The translations under genes were made by a program, and so were the position numbers. Positions 1 through 8,860 of a stretch of 64,000 nt of DNA are shown piece by piece. Position 1 is the first letter of the stretch, and each line of letters opens with the position of its first letter. The DNA comes from Limnobaculum xujianqingii (GTDB lineage Bacteria; Pseudomonadota; Gammaproteobacteria; Enterobacterales; Enterobacteriaceae), in NCBI RefSeq assembly GCF_013394855.1, contig NZ_JABMLK010000001.1:2499501-2563500 (forward strand), in the 5' to 3' direction. The notes under the pieces were generated by a model. That model saw only the letters and a program-made list of their open reading frames with translations. It was not told the origin of the DNA and made no database searches.

Positions 1-2528
1 ATAAAATTTTTGGTGATGCAGGTTATATATCCCTGAAGCCGGGAGTTATAGGCGCAGACGCTAACCGCTATCTGGCACCTTTTGGCCGTAAAATTGGCCC
101 TGACCCGGCGTCTATTGATGCCTGTAAAATTGGCGGCATTGCAGCCAATAACGCCAGCGGCATGTGTTGCGGCACCGCCCAAAACTCTTACCAAACGTTA
201 CAGGCAATGCGCCTGATTCTGGCAGATGGCACTCTGATTGATACCGCCGATAGCGAATCTGTTGCTTCCTTCAATAGAACCCACGGAAAAATGCTGGAGC
301 AGCTTGGGCTACTGGCTCAACAAACTAAAGCCAATAGCCATTTGTCAGAGCTGATTCACCATAAGTATCGACTGAAAAACACCACCGGATACAGCCTGAA
401 TGCGCTGGTTGATTTTGTCCATCCGCTGGATATCCTGACTCACCTGATGATTGGTTCAGAAGGTACATTAGGATTTATTGCAGAAATCACCTACCGCACG
501 GTGGAAGAGCATCCATTTAAAGCCTCTGCTCTGTTTGTATTCGGTGATATTGAAGCCGCCTGTGAGGCAACCCGAATCCTCAAACAACAGCCGGTCTCTG
601 CCGTAGAGTTAATGGACCGCGGTGCACTGGCCTCAGTAGAGAATGAAGAGGGTCTGCCTGACTTCATGCCTCATCTCAGTGAAGATGCCACGGCGCTGTT
701 AGTCGAAGTCCGTGCCGCCGATGCTGATACGTTAAAAGATAAGATGGCACAAATCATGTCATCCATTGCCAGCTTCACGCTGGAACAGCAGGTTCCCTTC
801 ACCGATAAACCTGAAGAATTCGGTCGCCTGTGGGCAATCCGTAAAGGCATTTTCCCGGCAATTGGTGCCGTTCGCCCTGTGGGTTCAACGGTTATTATTG
901 AAGATGTGGCGTTCCCTATTGAACAACTGGCCGCTGGCGTACGCGACCTGCGCAAACTATTTATTAAACATGACTATAACGCGGTGATTTATGGCCATGC
1001 TTTGGATGGCAATATGCACTTTGTCTTCCAGCAATCGTTTGACTCCCCGGCAGAAGTTTCTCGCTATCAGTTATTTATGGAAGACATTGCTCACTTAGTG
1101 GCGGTTGAGTACAAAGGTTCACTCAAAGCAGAGCATGGTACTGGTCGTAATATGGCCTCTTTTGTGGAGCTGGAGTGGGGAAGTGAAGCCTATGAGCTAA
1201 TGTGGCAGCTGAAAAATCTGCTCGACCCGAATCATCTGTTAAGTCCTGGAGTCTTGCTTAACCGCGATCATCAGGCCCATCTGCAAAACTTAAAGTTACT
1301 GCCCGCCGCCGATAAGCGTGTAGATAGCTGTATTGAATGTGGATTCTGTGAACCAGTTTGCCCTTCCACCAGTCTTTCTTTCACACCACGTCAACGCATC
1401 GTTATGTGGCGTGAGATTAATCGCCTGCGCCGCAGCGGTGATGATAATAAACGGCTGAAAAAGCTGGAGAAAGACTTCCTGTATCTGGGTGATGTTACCT
1501 GCGCGGCTACTGGCCTGTGTGCCCGTCGCTGTCCGGTAGGGATTAATACCGGCGAACTTATTCGTGATATTCGCACTCAACGCAATATGCGCTATGAGCG
1601 CATCGCCCGCTGGACCGCAGATCACTTCACTACTATTACTGGTGGAGCCCGTCTGGCATTAAATACCGTAGCTGCAACCGGTAAGGTTATTGGTCAGCCA
1701 CGCTTTGGCAAAATCACTAAAGCACTCCACGTTGCCAGCGCCGGATATATCCCTCTGCTAACGCCATCATTCCCACGAGGAGCCACTTCGCCAAAAGCAC
1801 CGAAGTTAGTGGCTGGCGATTTAAAAGTAGTCTATTTACCAAGCTGTGCATCACGCACCATGGGAGCATCAGCCAATGATGCAGACCAACGTCCTCTGAC
1901 GGACATTGTAGAAAGCCTGTTAAACAAAGCGGGTTTCTCGGTGATTTATCCACAAAAGCTGGATAGTTTGTGCTGCGGAATGCCTTATAACAGTAAAGGT
2001 ATCACCTCTGTTGCCTCAGAGAGACTGGCAGATATGGAGCAAGCCCTCTGGGAAGCCAGCGAACAGGGGAAATACCCGGTACTGATTGATACCAGCCCGT
2101 GTGCCCTGCGCGCGGTGGAAGGTTTCACTAAACCAATGGCGCTATTTGAACCGGTTGGTTTTGTGAATCACTATCTGCTGGATAAGTTAGCGTTCACTCC
2201 GGAAGACAAGCCTATCATGCTGCATGTTACCTGCTCCAGCGTGAAGATGGGGCTGTCAGCACCAATGAAAAATCTGCTGGATCGCTGCTGTAATCAGGTC
2301 ATTATTCCTGATGGTATTCATTGCTGCGGCTTTGCCGGAGATAAAGGGATAAAAAATCCAGAACTGAATGCCAGCGCACTACGTCTGTTAAGTCAGCAAG
2401 TACCGGCTAACTGTGTTGAAGGGGTATCCAATAGCCGAACCTGTGAGATTGGTTTAACAGAACACTCCGGTGTGCCTTATCGTTCTATTTTGTATGTAGT
2501 GGACAGAGTAACTAAGCCGTTAAGTTAG
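1..2528 (+). CDS. D-lactate dehydrogenase-like FAD/4Fe-4S oxidoreductase (3' part)
   Basis: The 5' end lies outside the window; the open frame runs in from base 3, so about 842 residues are visible. The visible part starts inside the FAD-binding (PCMH) domain, with KPGVIGADANRYLAPFGRKI and GGIAANNASG as typical flavin-binding segments. A FAD-oxidase C-terminal domain follows. Next is a ferredoxin-type region with CIECGFCEPVCP and CAATGLCARRCPVG for two 4Fe-4S clusters, then two CCG-type domains (CCGMPYNSKG, CCGFAGDKG). This fused architecture is that of quinone-linked D-lactate dehydrogenases of the Dld-II type, or the related YdiJ D-2-hydroxyglutarate dehydrogenase. The C-terminus, with SNSRTCEIGL, favours the former. 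It probably passes electrons from a D-2-hydroxyacid to the respiratory chain at the inner membrane. Substrate assignment is inference. It is followed by a long hairpin and appears monocistronic at its 3' end. Confidence 0.85.
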   Translation, partial: KIFGDAGYISLKPGVIGADANRYLAPFGRKIGPDPASIDACKIGGIAANNASGMCCGTAQNSYQTLQAMRLILADGTLIDTADSESVASFNRTHGKMLEQLGLLAQQTKANSHLSELIHHKYRLKNTTGYSLNALVDFVHPLDILTHLMIGSEGTLGFIAEITYRTVEEHPFKASALFVFGDIEAACEATRILKQQPVSAVELMDRGALASVENEEGLPDFMPHLSEDATALLVEVRAADADTLKDKMAQIMSSIASFTLEQQVPFTDKPEEFGRLWAIRKGIFPAIGAVRPVGSTVIIEDVAFPIEQLAAGVRDLRKLFIKHDYNAVIYGHALDGNMHFVFQQSFDSPAEVSRYQLFMEDIAHLVAVEYKGSLKAEHGTGRNMASFVELEWGSEAYELMWQLKNLLDPNHLLSPGVLLNRDHQAHLQNLKLLPAADKRVDSCIECGFCEPVCPSTSLSFTPRQRIVMWREINRLRRSGDDNKRLKKLEKDFLYLGDVTCAATGLCARRCPVGINTGELIRDIRTQRNMRYERIARWTADHFTTITGGARLALNTVAATGKVIGQPRFGKITKALHVASAGYIPLLTPSFPRGATSPKAPKLVAGDLKVVYLPSCASRTMGASANDADQRPLTDIVESLLNKAGFSVIYPQKLDSLCCGMPYNSKGITSVASERLADMEQALWEASEQGKYPVLIDTSPCALRAVEGFTKPMALFEPVGFVNHYLLDKLAFTPEDKPIMLHVTCSSVKMGLSAPMKNLLDRCCNQVIIPDGIHCCGFAGDKGIKNPELNASALRLLSQQVPANCVEGVSNSRTCEIGLTEHSGVPYRSILYVVDRVTKPLS

Positions 2529-2562
2529 TCAGTGCTTACATAAAACATAACGTTTTATCATG

Positions 2563-2628
2563 TGCGCCCGGTTCCTTTAGCCAATCCTATATGGCTGAAT
2601 AAAGGAGCCCGGGCGCAATCTTCTTTAG
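2563..2628 (+). terminator. long hairpin after the dehydrogenase gene
   Basis: GCGCCCGG at 2564-2571 can pair with CCGGGCGC at 2609-2616. Inside it, CCTTTA can pair with TAAAGG, and GCCA with TGGC, giving an extended, slightly bulged stem. A T-rich stretch follows, without a long run of T. A smaller hairpin (TAAAAC-ATAA-CGTTTTA) lies just upstream near 2541-2557. Together they probably end transcription of the upstream gene. Confidence 0.5.
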
Positions 2629-2706
2629 TCAATCGGTGACACACGCATTTATCTGTATACAATAGCAACTATCACTCAATTATCATTTGGTCGCGGAGTT
2701 TAGCGT

Positions 2707-3693
2707 ATGACATGGACAGTCATGAGTAACCCGATTGTGGACATGTACGGCCCCTGGTTTCTGTTGTTTTATTTGGTCTACTGTATCGCCATCATGATTG
2801 CCGCAGGGATAATCAGCCTGCGTTGTTACCCTGATACTTCTCGTACTGCTAAGAATCGTGACCTGTTGCCCTCCCATATCGATCCGTACTTTCTTGCCTG
2901 GTTGCAAAGCGGTCGTGAGAAGGTATTACAGTTAGCGATGATGCGCCTGTCTTATGCCGGATTACTGGTTCCCGGTAGCAAATCTCAAACCTATATGCTC
3001 CGCCCTGTCACTAATCCAGAGTCTATTCAGTCAAAGATGCAAGAACTGAATCGGTTAGAGACATCAGTTTTATCCTGTTTTGAGCAACAGCATGAGCAGA
3101 GCAAAGAATGGGCCTTTAACTCCCTCGCTCCTGCCAGCCGAAATTTTCGAGCTAAAGCGCAAAAGGAAGGCCTGGTTCACTCGACCACCAGCGAAAACTT
3201 ATCCGCCATGGTAGTGTGGATCGGGTTTATTTTGTTAGTCGGCATGGGTGCCTATAAGCTGATTGTTGCCTGGGGAAATGGCTACCATAACGTTATTTTT
3301 CTTAGTCTGATGATGTTGTTTTTTGGCTGGATGTATTACCGAATCTTTCTACGCCATCGGGCTGACAGGGTTCACCTGACCGATAAAGGTAAAGTATTTC
3401 TTGAGCGACTCAGCGCCAGCCTGCCAAGAGACAAAAAATCGCTGAAAAAACTGGATATCGCCATGGCTGTGGTCGCCCTATCAACCAGCAACTTTATCTA
3501 TTTAGAGTGCAGTTTTGGTCAACATGCTTATCTGCTCAGCTTTGCGGTACTTCCAACAGCAAACGCATCTGGCAGAGGGGCCGCAGGTGGAAGCTCTTCT
3601 TCTGGCGGAGCCGATAGTGACAGTAGCTCATCTTCAGGTTCAAGCAGTTCTGGTGGGTGTTCCGGATGTGGTGGATGTGGCGGTGGTGACTAA
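2707..3693 (+). CDS. membrane protein with Ser/Gly/Cys-rich C-terminal tail (TIGR04222-like)
   Basis: A 328-residue protein. GGAG eight bases before ATG 2707 supports this start. One hydrophobic helix lies near residues 15-36. A soluble stretch of about 125 residues follows, then two more helices near 165-185 and 195-213. Residues 285-328 form a low-complexity tail of mainly Ser and Gly that ends with Cys318, Cys321 and Cys324 spaced CxxCxxC, then GGGD. The architecture matches, from memory, the uncharacterised TIGR04222 membrane-protein family, whose members often end in such Gly/Ser/Cys tails. Function is unknown. The next gene, 11 bases downstream on the same strand, encodes a radical SAM/SPASM enzyme, so the two are almost certainly co-transcribed. 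The tail is a plausible substrate for that enzyme, but this is inference. The tail could also bind metal or simply act as a flexible linker. Confidence 0.85.
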   Translation: MTWTVMSNPIVDMYGPWFLLFYLVYCIAIMIAAGIISLRCYPDTSRTAKNRDLLPSHIDPYFLAWLQSGREKVLQLAMMRLSYAGLLVPGSKSQTYMLRPVTNPESIQSKMQELNRLETSVLSCFEQQHEQSKEWAFNSLAPASRNFRAKAQKEGLVHSTTSENLSAMVVWIGFILLVGMGAYKLIVAWGNGYHNVIFLSLMMLFFGWMYYRIFLRHRADRVHLTDKGKVFLERLSASLPRDKKSLKKLDIAMAVVALSTSNFIYLECSFGQHAYLLSFAVLPTANASGRGAAGGSSSSGGADSDSSSSSGSSSSGGCSGCGGCGGGD

Positions 3694-3704
3694 GAGCATA
3701 AACA

Positions 3705-4772
3705 ATGATTTCTGATGTCACCGATCAACTTGCTCAACTTACTCAACTACAGCGCTTAACCGTACAGTGGCATATCACCGATCGCTGTAATCTCCGCTGT
3801 AGCCACTGTTATCAGGATAGCTATCGCGACAAAGGCCCTGATTTGGTCATGCTGAAACAAATTGCTCAGCAAATTTTCACTCTCCACCAAATTGCCCAAG
3901 CCGATAGAAAGACGCCTTTGCAGATTAATCTGACAGGTGGAGAACCCTGTGTACACCCGGACTTCCCTACCCTGCTGGAATATCTGAGTTCTCATCCATC
4001 CCATCCTTCGCTGGCTATTCTAAGCAATGGTGCATTGATTGATACAGAATGGGCCGCTCTCTTTGCCCGGTTACAGATTAAATTTGTACAGCTTAGCGTT
4101 GAAGGTAACGAATCAACCCATGATGCCATTCGCGGTCGCGGTCATTTTCAACAGGTATTAAGCGCAACCCACAGCCTGAAGCAAGCTGGCGTCCGGGTAT
4201 TGTGGTCGTTTACGGCTCACGATAAAAATTATCAGGAATTCAGTCAGGTTGCCGAACTGGCCCATATTCATCATGTTGATCGGATATGGTCAGATCGAAT
4301 GCTGCCTTCCTGCCACCGCGATGCACCACAGCCTTTGGATACCCATCAAAGCGCAGAGTATTTTCAGCAAATGTATCAGGTTAAGTGCAAGGTGGAATCT
4401 AAAGCGAATAACAAAACGGAAATAGCCATGTTTCGCGCTCTACAGTTTCAGGCTGGAGGAAACTCGCCCTACTACTGTAACGCAGGAAAAGAACTAATCA
4501 CTCTGATGCCGGACGGCAGCGTTCTGCCATGTCGGCGTATGCCAATCAATGTTGGCAATGTACAGCAACAACCACTTGCTGAAATCTACTATCAATCCAC
4601 ACTATTACAGCAGCTACGAAACTTCTCCTCACCCGAAGAGTGCTCTACCTGCCTGTACCGCACCACATGTCAGGGCGGCCTCCGCTGTCTGGCCTATGCA
4701 AAACACCAAACCCCATTTCGAGCCGATCCCGCCTGTAGTTATTTGGCGAAGCCTGTCGAACAAAACCAATAA
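3705..4772 (+). CDS. radical SAM/SPASM domain enzyme
   Basis: A 355-residue protein. The radical SAM signature CX3CX2C is at Cys28, Cys32 and Cys35 (DRCNLRCSHC) and holds the SAM-binding 4Fe-4S cluster. NLTGGEPCVHPDF is the usual GGEP motif. The C-terminal third is a SPASM-type region rich in cysteine (YYCNAGKE, VLPCRRMP, CSTCLYRTTCQGG, ACSYL), expected to bind one or two auxiliary clusters. SPASM enzymes typically modify ribosomally made peptides or proteins through thioether or carbon-carbon bonds, or by epimerisation; some mature sulfatases. No sulfatase lies nearby. The immediate upstream partner has a Cys/Ser/Gly-rich tail, which makes it the obvious candidate substrate. The family resembles the radical SAM/SPASM proteins that accompany Cys-rich repeat peptides such as the ACGX system. 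The exact reaction is unknown. Confidence 0.88.
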   Translation: MISDVTDQLAQLTQLQRLTVQWHITDRCNLRCSHCYQDSYRDKGPDLVMLKQIAQQIFTLHQIAQADRKTPLQINLTGGEPCVHPDFPTLLEYLSSHPSHPSLAILSNGALIDTEWAALFARLQIKFVQLSVEGNESTHDAIRGRGHFQQVLSATHSLKQAGVRVLWSFTAHDKNYQEFSQVAELAHIHHVDRIWSDRMLPSCHRDAPQPLDTHQSAEYFQQMYQVKCKVESKANNKTEIAMFRALQFQAGGNSPYYCNAGKELITLMPDGSVLPCRRMPINVGNVQQQPLAEIYYQSTLLQQLRNFSSPEECSTCLYRTTCQGGLRCLAYAKHQTPFRADPACSYLAKPVEQNQ

Positions 4773-4785
4773 ATCAGCCTCTGCG

Positions 4786-4900
4786 TATATTCCGACCGTA
4801 AATACATGGTGCTTATATCTGCATCGGAAAACGGTCGGTAAACCATCTGTACTCAGCTACGGAGTGTGTTGGCCTGGCCCGCAGGGCAAGCGCTGTATGC
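4786..4900 (-). repeat. dispersed hairpin repeat, copy A-left (partial, inverted)
   Basis: This stretch between the radical SAM gene and ppiA matches the start of repeat copy B (39806-40045) in the same + strand orientation. It includes TTCCGACCGT at 4790-4799 and ACGGTCGG at 4831-4838, which pair over eight bases, then an ATCTGTACTCAGCTAC-like segment. The copy is truncated after about 4900, with GGCCC-GCA-GGGC near the end. It lies head to head with copy A-right, so the 4773-5226 gap is a composite of two inverted copies. No coding potential is seen. Confidence 0.7.
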
Positions 4901-4959
4901 ACCTTTCTTATTACTGATAAAACTCAGAGGTTAACTATTTGTGTTTAAAAATAGTCAAT

Positions 4960-5186
4960 CAGAGGGAGAAATTGCCGTTGGGGTCGTAGCAGCTTTAGCT
5001 GCCGGACAAACAGGCAAAGCCTGTTTGAACAACGCTTGCGTTGGCCCGAAGGGTGAAACACCATTAGGTGTTTCATAACTGCCCCTGGGGAATTTAGGCC
5101 CGACGCGCACCTAAGTTAAGTATTATTGATCTTCCGGCCGGGCACACTGGTGATAAACTCACGTTGCATTTACGGCCGGAACATCC
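4960..5186 (+). repeat. dispersed multi-hairpin repeat, copy A-right (full length)
   Basis: A non-coding element of about 225 bases made of consecutive short hairpins. GCAGC-TTTA-GCTGC lies at 4989-5002, AAACAGGC-AAA-GCCTGTTT at 5008-5026, and AACGC-TT-GCGTT at 5031-5042. GAAACACC-ATTA-GGTGTTTC lies at 5055-5074 and CCCC-T-GGGG at 5082-5090. A terminal stem TTCCGGCCG (5132-5140) pairs with CGGCCGGAA (5173-5181). It matches the reverse complement of copy B (39806-40045) along its length, and copy C (54181-54345). It sits between convergent genes. It is not ERIC, judged by sequence. It could be a non-autonomous mobile element or a structured RNA. Confidence 0.8.
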
Positions 5187-5204
5187 ACTCAAATTAAAAT
5201 CACT

Positions 5205-5226
5205 CTTTCAACCGCCAAAGGCGGTA
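5205..5226 (-). terminator. ppiA: hairpin terminator of ppiA
   Basis: ACCGCC-AAA-GGCGGT at 5211-5225 forms a six-base-pair hairpin directly after the ppiA stop. On the minus strand it is followed by an A/T-rich stretch without a perfect T run, so termination is likely but not certain. Confidence 0.45.
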
Positions 5227-5793
5227 TTACGGCATTACCTTCGCCGACTTAATCACAATCGGAGTAACCGGAACATCCTGATGTTGACCAGAGAACTGAG
5301 TTTTCTCTTTCATCATTTGGTCTACAACGTCCATTCCTTTCACCACCTTACCAAACACCGCGTAACCAAAGTTACCGGCTGACTGGTCAAGGAAATCGTT
5401 ATCAACCACGTTGATAAAGAACTGGCTAGTCGCACTGTCAACCGCATTAGTGCGCGCCATGGCAATAGTTCCTCTAACGTTTTTTAAACCGTTAGCCGCT
5501 TCGTTTTTAATCGGAGCATTGGGTTTCTTCTGATTCATCTCGGTAGTAAAACCACCCCCCTGAGCCATAAAACCAGGAATTACGCGGTGAAAAATCGTTC
5601 CGTCATAAAAACCATCTTTGACGTAAGTAACAAAATTTTTGGTAGAGATTGGTGCTTTGTCCTGATCCAACTCGATTTCAATATTACCCAGAGAGGTAGT
5701 CAGTACAACATGAGGATTAGCAGCCAGTGCAGCGGGAGCCAGTAATACCAGAGAGAACAGCGCCGTTAAGGTGATACAAATACGCTTCAACAT
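5227..5793 (-). CDS. ppiA: peptidyl-prolyl cis-trans isomerase A (periplasmic cyclophilin)
   Basis: A 188-residue protein with a clear Sec signal peptide: positive LKR, hydrophobic core, and likely cleavage after ALA at residue 24. The cyclophilin domain follows, with [13 protein letters not shown] carrying the catalytic Arg, Phe and Gln of the family, and [12 protein letters not shown] further on. It isomerises X-Pro bonds in proteins folding in the periplasm. Length is close to the 190 residues of E. coli PpiA. It is transcribed alone, convergent with the radical SAM gene and downstream of codBA, from which it is separated by a terminator. Confidence 0.97.
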   Translation of the reverse strand: MLKRICITLTALFSLVLLAPAALAANPHVVLTTSLGNIEIELDQDKAPISTKNFVTYVKDGFYDGTIFHRVIPGFMAQGGGFTTEMNQKKPNAPIKNEAANGLKNVRGTIAMARTNAVDSATSQFFINVVDNDFLDQSAGNFGYAVFGKVVKGMDVVDQMMKEKTQFSGQHQDVPVTPIVIKSAKVMP

Positions 5794-5881
5794 AAGAAAA
5801 TACCTTCTTGTTAGGTAGCAATAATTTCAAACCTTCCCGATTCTAGTGATTTTCCCCCTCAGCGGCTACTGATTTAGCGGA

Positions 5882-5913
5882 CAAAAAAAGGGCCGGATAA
5901 TCTACCCGACCCT
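5882..5913 (-). terminator. rho-independent terminator of codBA
   Basis: On the minus strand, AGGGTCGG and CCGGCCCT pair (one wobble) around a nine-base loop, followed by seven T. It lies 23 bases past the codA stop. Confidence 0.8.
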
Positions 5914-5935
5914 CTATATTTCCGGCACAGGTGAA

Positions 5936-7222
5936 TTAACGCTTAAAGCTCACGTTTTCCGGCTGCTTCAAATACAACGTAGTTTGGCTTGGGACTGTCT
6001 CTGCAATCACCTTACCCCGACGTACAGAATAACGCACTGGCGTCTGACGGCGCACCGCGTCAAAACCATTCTCTGCCGGTAAAATCACCAAATTACCAGA
6101 ACGCCCGGTTTCAATACCGTAATCCTGTAGGTTCAACGTCTTCGCACTATGAGTAGTAATCAGATTCAAACCATCATTAATCTGACCATAGCCCATCAGT
6201 TGGCAAACGTGCAGACCCATATGCAATACCTGTAACATATTGGCGGTACCTAATGGATACCAGGGGTCATATACATCATCATGACCAAAACAGACATTGA
6301 TACCCGCTTCCAGCATCTCTTTCACCCGCGTGATACCACGGCGTTTAGGATAAGTATCAAAACGACCCTGTAAGTGAATATTCACCAGCGGATTGGCAAC
6401 AAAGTTAATGCCGGACATTTTCAACAAACGGAACAAGCGAGAAGTATAAGCCCCGTTATACGAGTGCATCGCGGTAGTATGGCTGGCGGTAACCCGCGCG
6501 CCGGTACCATCACGATGGGCCAGAGCGGCTACTGTCTCAACAAAACGCGATTGCTCATCATCAATCTCATCACAATGCACATCAATCAGACGATCGTACT
6601 TTTGCGCCAGTGCAAAAGTTTTATGCAGTGATTCCACGCCGTATTCGCGGGTGAACTCAAAATGAGGAATGGCACCGATAACGTCTGCACCAAGGCGTAC
6701 CGCCTCTTCCATCAGTGCTTCGCCATTTGGATAGGAAAGAATCCCCTCCTGTGGGAAAGCAACAATTTGCAAATCCACCCACGGAGCCACTTCCTGCTTC
6801 ACTTCCAGCATGGCTTTCAGCGCGGTCAGAGTTGGGTCGGACACATCCACATGAGTACGAACATGCTGGATACCGTTGGCCATTTGCCATTTCAGGGTTT
6901 GCATTGCACGCTGCTTCACATCATCGTGAGTCAGCATCGCTTTACGTTCGGCCCAACGCTCAATACCTTCAAACAGAGTGCCAGATTGGTTCCAGCTTGG
7001 CTCGCCAGCGGTTTGCGTAGTATCTAAATGGATATGTGGTTCAACAAACGGAGGAATGGCTAAACCACCTTCAGCGTCAATCGTCTGCCCGGTAGCCGGG
7101 GCCGCAGAACCCTGTGGCTCAATGCGGCTAAAAACACCATTCTCAATAGAGAGTTGCCAAAGACCATCACGCCCCTGTAGACGGGCATTGGTAATAACAA
7201 CGGAATTATTCTGCATGACCAA
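5936..7222 (-). CDS. codA: cytosine deaminase
   Basis: A 428-residue amidohydrolase that deaminates cytosine to uracil and ammonia in pyrimidine salvage. Metal-binding and active-site segments of the family are present: [11 protein letters not shown] (His63, His65), [21 protein letters not shown] and [11 protein letters not shown]. Identity to E. coli CodA is very high over the whole length. The gene overlaps the end of codB by 17 bases, or by 11 if the third residue Met is used; both starts are plausible. It is the second gene of a codBA operon with a PurR-like operator upstream and a terminator after codA. In E. coli codBA lies elsewhere on the chromosome, so its place beside ppiA is a local rearrangement. 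Confidence 0.97.
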   Translation of the reverse strand: MVMQNNSVVITNARLQGRDGLWQLSIENGVFSRIEPQGSAAPATGQTIDAEGGLAIPPFVEPHIHLDTTQTAGEPSWNQSGTLFEGIERWAERKAMLTHDDVKQRAMQTLKWQMANGIQHVRTHVDVSDPTLTALKAMLEVKQEVAPWVDLQIVAFPQEGILSYPNGEALMEEAVRLGADVIGAIPHFEFTREYGVESLHKTFALAQKYDRLIDVHCDEIDDEQSRFVETVAALAHRDGTGARVTASHTTAMHSYNGAYTSRLFRLLKMSGINFVANPLVNIHLQGRFDTYPKRRGITRVKEMLEAGINVCFGHDDVYDPWYPLGTANMLQVLHMGLHVCQLMGYGQINDGLNLITTHSAKTLNLQDYGIETGRSGNLVILPAENGFDAVRRQTPVRYSVRRGKVIAETVPSQTTLYLKQPENVSFKR

Positions 7223-8459
7223 CCTCTGGCAGTTTTACAAATTTACGATTAACTAGCGGATTAAATAGCATATAGCTGACAACACCACCCAACACCGCAT
7301 TAACCGGTACGATACCTGGTAAGTAGTTACCCGCTGCGATACCGATAGCAACTGCCAGAATCGCTACCCAGTTTACCGTCAGGAAATGTGCCTTACTGAA
7401 ATCAGCGGCGTAGCGGCGATGATTCATCAGATAGTCAGCAATAATCACGCCACCAATTGGCGGGATTGCGGCGGACAGGAAAGTCAGCCAGCCAACAAAA
7501 TTATTATACAGCCACAGCGCGGTTAATGTACCAATGACACCATTAACCACGGACAGAGTACGGCTGGAAAGGCCGGTAATATTGGCAAAACCAAGACCGG
7601 AAGCATACAGAGCATTATCGTTGGTAGTCCAGATATTCAAACCCAGTACTACAATCGCCGGAATCAACAGACCCTGAGCAATCATCACATCAGAGATATC
7701 TGCCTGCCCTACTGCAGCAGCACCCGCCGCCCCAAAGATAAACATCAGAGAGTTACCGAGGAAGAAGGCAATCATTGCTACCAGCACCGCCCCTTTGGCG
7801 CTGCGGCCAAAGCGCACGAAGTCAGCCGTTAAAGTACCTGCACTGATAAACGAACCAACCACCAGCGCCAGCGCGGTAGAAAAGTTAAGCGGCGTCTGAG
7901 GTACAATAGCGCGTAAGTGATCCAATCCACCGACATCATTTACCGCCAGCCAGACAGAGTAGCTACCAAGGATGGCAATCGCCGGTACCGCAATGGCTGA
8001 CAAAACCGTTAATGCTGAAATACCGAAGAAGATTGTTACCGTCATCAGCAAACCGGAAACCATAATCAGCATATTGGTATCCAACCCCGTGGCTTTGCTA
8101 ACCGGAATAGCAAACATCGCTACACCCACGCCAAACCAGCCGACCTGAGTGCCGCCTAACAGGAATGAAGGGAGCCATGAACCTTTAATGCCAAATGAGT
8201 AACGAGCCAGGAGGTGGGTAGAGAGTCCGGTTTTAGAACCGATATAACCAAGAAATGCTGTATAGATACCGAGGAGGAGATTACCGAAGAGAACTGCTAA
8301 AAAGAAATCATTATAGGAAAGACCGGTACCGAGAGTGCCTCCGGTCCACATACTGGCTGAAAAAAACGTTAATCCCAACATGACAAATGTCAATGAAATC
8401 ACGCCTTTCCGCGCAGCCAGGGGGACGGGCCCCTGACTATAATTGTTATCTTGCGACAC
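7206..8459 (-). CDS. codB: cytosine permease
   Basis: A 417-residue NCS1-family transporter with about twelve hydrophobic helices, which imports cytosine with a proton across the inner membrane. The N-terminal region contains [19 protein letters not shown], and [19 protein letters not shown] is a substrate-site segment typical of CodB. It starts with GTG at 8459, preceded by AAGGAG at a good distance. It is the first gene of codBA and overlaps codA. A sigma-70 promoter and PurR-like box lie 37-75 bases upstream. Confidence 0.96.
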   Translation of the reverse strand: MSQDNNYSQGPVPLAARKGVISLTFVMLGLTFFSASMWTGGTLGTGLSYNDFFLAVLFGNLLLGIYTAFLGYIGSKTGLSTHLLARYSFGIKGSWLPSFLLGGTQVGWFGVGVAMFAIPVSKATGLDTNMLIMVSGLLMTVTIFFGISALTVLSAIAVPAIAILGSYSVWLAVNDVGGLDHLRAIVPQTPLNFSTALALVVGSFISAGTLTADFVRFGRSAKGAVLVAMIAFFLGNSLMFIFGAAGAAAVGQADISDVMIAQGLLIPAIVVLGLNIWTTNDNALYASGLGFANITGLSSRTLSVVNGVIGTLTALWLYNNFVGWLTFLSAAIPPIGGVIIADYLMNHRRYAADFSKAHFLTVNWVAILAVAIGIAAGNYLPGIVPVNAVLGGVVSYMLFNPLVNRKFVKLPEVGHAE

Positions 8460-8495
8460 AATATCTCCTTAAATCCGGGCCAAAAAATTCGCGGT

Positions 8496-8533
8496 ATAAT
8501 ATACGCATCTCACGATAAAGCAATCGGTTTCGT
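8496..8533 (-). promoter_or_regulatory. codB: codBA promoter with PurR operator
   Basis: On the minus strand a -35 TTGCTT (8518-8523) and -10 TATTAT (8496-8501) are 16 bases apart. Overlapping the -35 is ACGAAACCGATTGCTT (8518-8533). It matches the PurR consensus ACGCAAACGTTTGCGT at 12 of 16 positions and, from memory, differs by one base from the E. coli codB operator. This predicts repression of codBA when hypoxanthine or guanine is plentiful. Confidence 0.65.
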
Positions 8534-8860
8534 TTGAGTTTTTTTACGAATACATCCCATACAAATGATTTATAAAGTGATTTTTTATCGAAAAATAGAT
8601 GTGAGTCGCTATTCACAATAGGTGCTTGCATTCATCAAATGATTTAAGCCGTCAGGTAATAGATTAAGAAAAGTACCGCAGAAATAGTTATGATATGAAA
8701 ATTGGATGATTAAAATATCCAGGTTAAAAACCGATGACCGGGGTAATGAAATCTTTACCCATTACCGGGATAATTGAAAAATACAGCAACGCAATGATGC
8801 AACCCTGGAATGATTGAGTTTGAAAACTCTATATCATATTTACCATTAAATGGATTATTC
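8534..8860. other. intergenic region between codB and the phosphatase gene
   Basis: About 325 A/T-rich bases. The left end belongs to the codBA promoter. Near 8736-8768 the near-palindromic CCGGGGTAATG and CATTACCGGG flank a short loop, and could be an operator or an attenuator for the phosphatase gene. Nothing else is recognised. Confidence 0.4.

Noticed and set aside
4960..5186. Possible CRISPR array or transposase remnant in the repeat
   Set aside because: The hairpins differ in sequence and have no regular spacers; there is no transposase-like frame. It reads as a structured intergenic repeat.
4549..5382. Open frames 4549-4917 and 5164-5382 on the + strand
   Set aside because: They run across the end of the radical SAM gene, the hairpin repeats and the reverse strand of ppiA. 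No ribosome binding site or family-like protein; the repeat structure explains the sequence.
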